Shown in pieces: positions 36,160 through 38,409 of a stretch of DNA of 38,409 nt. Numbering within the stretch: position 1 is the stretch's first letter; every line of letters starts with the position of its first letter. The notes beneath the pieces are model-generated. The model worked only from the letters and a program-made list of their open reading frames with translations. It did no database searches and had not been told where the DNA came from. The stretch spans positions 11,351,134-11,389,542 of the forward strand of contig NC_135562.1 in NCBI RefSeq assembly GCF_964340395.1, read 5' to 3'. Source of the stretch: Glandiceps talaboti (lineage: Eukaryota > Hemichordata > Enteropneusta > Spengelidae). A program made the translations under genes and the position numbers.

Positions 36160-36960
36160 TCATCCTTGGATGCCCACTACAGCAGATTCAGCGCCCTCAA
36201 CAACTGTACTTTCAGACTCTCTCTTTGGTTGGACGCTTTTAACCTCTGCTGTACACGGAACTGGATCTTCCTGACCAATGGCAACTGTTCTACCATAAGA
36301 TAAGTAGGGAGCGTAAGTACTGTCAGACACTTTGACTTTGAAGCCTTCTCTATCGTCGTCATCAGTGGTGATGAAAGCTGGCACAAGTAAGGCGATGGCC
36401 AGTATGAAACCACCCACACATAGAATTATCAATCCCGCTAGTTTGGCTACATCTAATCGATAATTAAACATGACAGCTGCTTTGTCTATTATCACGTTAT
36501 CATTTTCGTAGCCAACCACTTCTTTTCGTTCCGGAACTGTATAACCAACCAGCAACGAGATGGCTCCAAGAATCAGAAGATTGACACCTACCCAGATGGC
36601 AGCTTTCCACCAGAATGCAGAACAGCGTCTCCGTGGAGGGGGAATCAAGAATTGATAATCTTCCCGAAATACATCTTCATTGTCTTTAAAATTTGGATCA
36701 TCTTCATAAAAGTGGTGTAGATATGACTTGACGCCATAATCCGACGAGACGGAAGTTTCTGTCGTATCGCTCTCCGTAAACGACGGATGCCAATGATGAC
36801 TTTCGGAGACGCTTTCCAGTGCAGGTCGTTTTGTTAAACGGCCACGATCTCGTCGTCGTTTTGGCTGAGGAGGTCGTGGCCTTTCAGGCATTTTTCCATT
36901 TTCCGATTCTCCCGAACTACTTCTCAAAGCGTCACGTGCTAGCGAGCTTTCCCTCACCAT
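36160..36960 (-). CDS. neurensin-like two-pass vesicle membrane protein (NRSN1/NRSN2 family)
   Basis: The ORF has 266 codons in a single exon, with ATG in a strong Kozak context (A -3, G +4) and in-frame stops TGA TAA upstream at about 37003. The segment SDYGVKSYLHHFYEDDPN (73-90) is the neurensin hallmark; human NRSN1 has YGVRSYLHQFYED. Two hydrophobic helices follow, at about 118-141 and 173-197. The loop between them is acidic and family-like (VVGYENDNVIIDKAAVMFN against the human FVVVDTHAVQFN). The first 72 residues are an extra N-terminal region with a basic patch (PKRRRDRGRLTKR) and a Ser/Thr/acidic stretch; human NRSN1 is about 195 residues in total. Known neurensins sit in small vesicles of neurites. 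NRSN1 and NRSN2 are vertebrate paralogues, so one symbol is not justified here. Confidence 0.9.
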   Translation of the reverse strand: MVRESSLARDALRSSSGESENGKMPERPRPPQPKRRRDRGRLTKRPALESVSESHHWHPSFTESDTTETSVSSDYGVKSYLHHFYEDDPNFKDNEDVFREDYQFLIPPPRRRCSAFWWKAAIWVGVNLLILGAISLLVGYTVPERKEVVGYENDNVIIDKAAVMFNYRLDVAKLAGLIILCVGGFILAIALLVPAFITTDDDDREGFKVKVSDSTYAPYLSYGRTVAIGQEDPVPCTAEVKSVQPKRESESTVVEGAESAVVGIQG

Positions 36961-37060
36961 TCTGTATACTTGTCCAAACCTCTCACTTGGATGTGGCGTC
37001 GTTTATCAAACTTCACCTGCACTGAAACGAAGAAAATCAACACATCCTCTTATTTCTGCA

Positions 37061-37414
37061 CAACCAACGACAGGCTAGCATGAACAAAATTACTAGTAAG
37101 AAGAATCTGTTACAAACTAGGAAAGTAAACAAATGAATTTGGTTTAATAACACTTGGCACAGAACTAGGAGATATGTATTACATTTCGTGGAACAGTTTT
37201 ATGCCCTCTCTTGTACCTGAAATATCAGGGGAACTTGGAATTGTTTGTGAATGAGATTTTATGCAAAGATACCTTAAAAGTGTTCTTATCCAATGATGGA
37301 ATGTATTCCTTGTCTCTGTATGATAAGTGAAGTGTTAATGATCGACCAAATTCATTTGTTTACTTTCACTGTTTGTAACAAGTTTCGTTTGTAATGCTTG
37401 CCTGTCATTGGTTG
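37061..37414. mobile_element. MITE family CAACCAGTGACA, copy 2, upstream of the neurensin gene
   Basis: Starts CAACCAACGACAGGC and ends CCTGTCATTGGTTG. Inner arms include TTACAAACTAGGAAAGTAAA and TTTACTTTCACTGTTTGTAA, then ACAAATGAATTTGG and its inverse. It is 354 bp and related to 11434-11775. It sits within about 100 bp of the neurensin start, so it may abut or form part of the 5' leader. Confidence 0.65.
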
Positions 37415-38409
37415 CAGCATACGGGGGGGGGGGGTTGAAATTGGTAGCAAAATGAAACCCAATAATTATCGTTATCATAAAAAACCCCCTAAAATTCTAG
37501 ATTGTCACGAATGACTACTAAAACAAAGTGTTATGGGATTCCTATCAGTCCGTTTTTATCTATCAAGTCGTCTACTCTGTCGATGTTTCTGTTTGAAGTT
37601 AGATCAAAAGCTAGATATGCTTGTGGGAGAGAGAGATTTTATGATTTGAATAACAAGGAGAAATTAAAGTCACCGGATATGAATATGAGATTGTAATATT
37701 TACACTTACCACAGGTATATAAATTTATATATCTATCGTGATTGAAAGAAATCAAATGTAATCGTGCCAAGTGTCTTAGTAATAACATCCTTTACACCGT
37801 CACGACTCGTATGTCGTGGGCTGACTAACAGGTGAATGATTTCAAATAAACCACGTCAACACTAGGTGGGTGGGTAGGTTGAAGGACGTGTTTCCATTCA
37901 TCGGTTTATCAACCATTTTTACCCCGCACATGTTTGTGTCCTTCAAATATACTTAAAACACAGGTGGTTTAACGTAATTCCCAAAAAATAAACATAAAAA
38001 TACACAAAAAAGGGAATAAAAAAAAAAAATATTGATTACTAATAAAAACGATGAGATTAATATAATTTTAAGACAAATTAATGATATTTTGATTATTTGT
38101 GACATTAGTGTGTTGAATCACTTTTTACTCTGTCAATCCATTGAATTTGTAATTTTAACATTTTTTATTCATATTTTATCAACTGTATATCATGATACTG
38201 TAAGTAGCGGATCTCAAATTCTAAAAAAAGAAAGGAAAAAGAAAAGTAATTTCTCAGTCACCAGCTGTACTTGCTTATATGATTTTATAGGAAATCCGCC
38301 GGGGATATGTTTTCAGAAGGGTACATTGTCTTTATACTTTCAGAGTTTCACGGACAAATCTTCTTTGTATAAATTGTATCGATCATGATATCTTAAAGAT
38401 TGATTGATT
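37415..38409. other. AT-rich flank, no gene recognised
   Basis: Contains a G run (37425-37434), poly-A stretches (about 38005-38030) and a plus-strand 118-codon ORF (38032-38388) rich in Ile/Leu/Phe/Lys with no motif. It could hold a 5' exon of the neurensin gene, but nothing supports one. Confidence 0.4.

Noticed and set aside
38032-38388. 118-codon plus-strand ORF at the right edge
   Set aside because: AT-driven Ile/Leu/Lys/Phe composition and a poly-Lys stretch; no motif, no clear Kozak or splice context.

Overview
This is eukaryotic nuclear DNA from an invertebrate animal. It is AT-rich, with short GT-AG-flanked exons, introns of about 0.1-3 kb, and many short inverted-repeat elements and microsatellites. 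The proteins are close to vertebrate orthologues in length and motif position, which suggests a slowly evolving, probably marine, deuterostome or lophotrochozoan. The sequence alone does not fix the taxon.

Three protein-coding genes can be built. (1) MAPK15 (ERK7/ERK8, atypical MAP kinase) lies on the minus strand in 11 coding exons from 17609 down to 3484. The exon phases join cleanly into a 502-residue protein with all kinase motifs, a TEY activation loop, an LC3-interacting YxxI motif and a Ser/Pro-rich tail. (2) STPG1 (MAPO2, sperm-tail PG-rich repeat protein) lies on the plus strand in 9 exons from 21615 to 28633. It gives a 342-residue protein with repeated PGP-x-Y motifs and a polyadenylation signal at 28904. 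(3) A neurensin (NRSN1/2-like two-pass vesicle membrane protein) lies on the minus strand at 36960-36160 as one uninterrupted coding exon of 266 codons, with an AATAAA at 36068-36063.

MAPK15 and STPG1 are head to head, with start codons 4.0 kb apart. Both families are linked to cilia or sperm flagella. Each 5' region carries a match to the RFX X-box (17951-17964 and 21364-21376) and an ATGGCGG YY1-type element. A 57-codon ORF with a hydrophobic N-terminus (17905-17732) sits just upstream of the MAPK15 start on the same strand.

The rest is introns and intergenic DNA full of mobile-element relics. These include a 1035-bp Harbinger-like element with a TTA duplication (8774-9808), a foldback element with an asymmetric 108-bp tandem array (15998-16891), and a hAT-like MITE family with 8-bp duplications (1302, 14714, 24558). 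There are also several other terminal-inverted-repeat families, a tRNA-derived SINE-like element (34505-34860), and long tetra- and pentanucleotide arrays. The end of MAPK15 coding exon 9, with its splice donor and half of the LIR codons, is tandemly triplicated (5490-5672). No rRNA gene, intact tRNA gene, CRISPR array or bacterial-type operon was seen.
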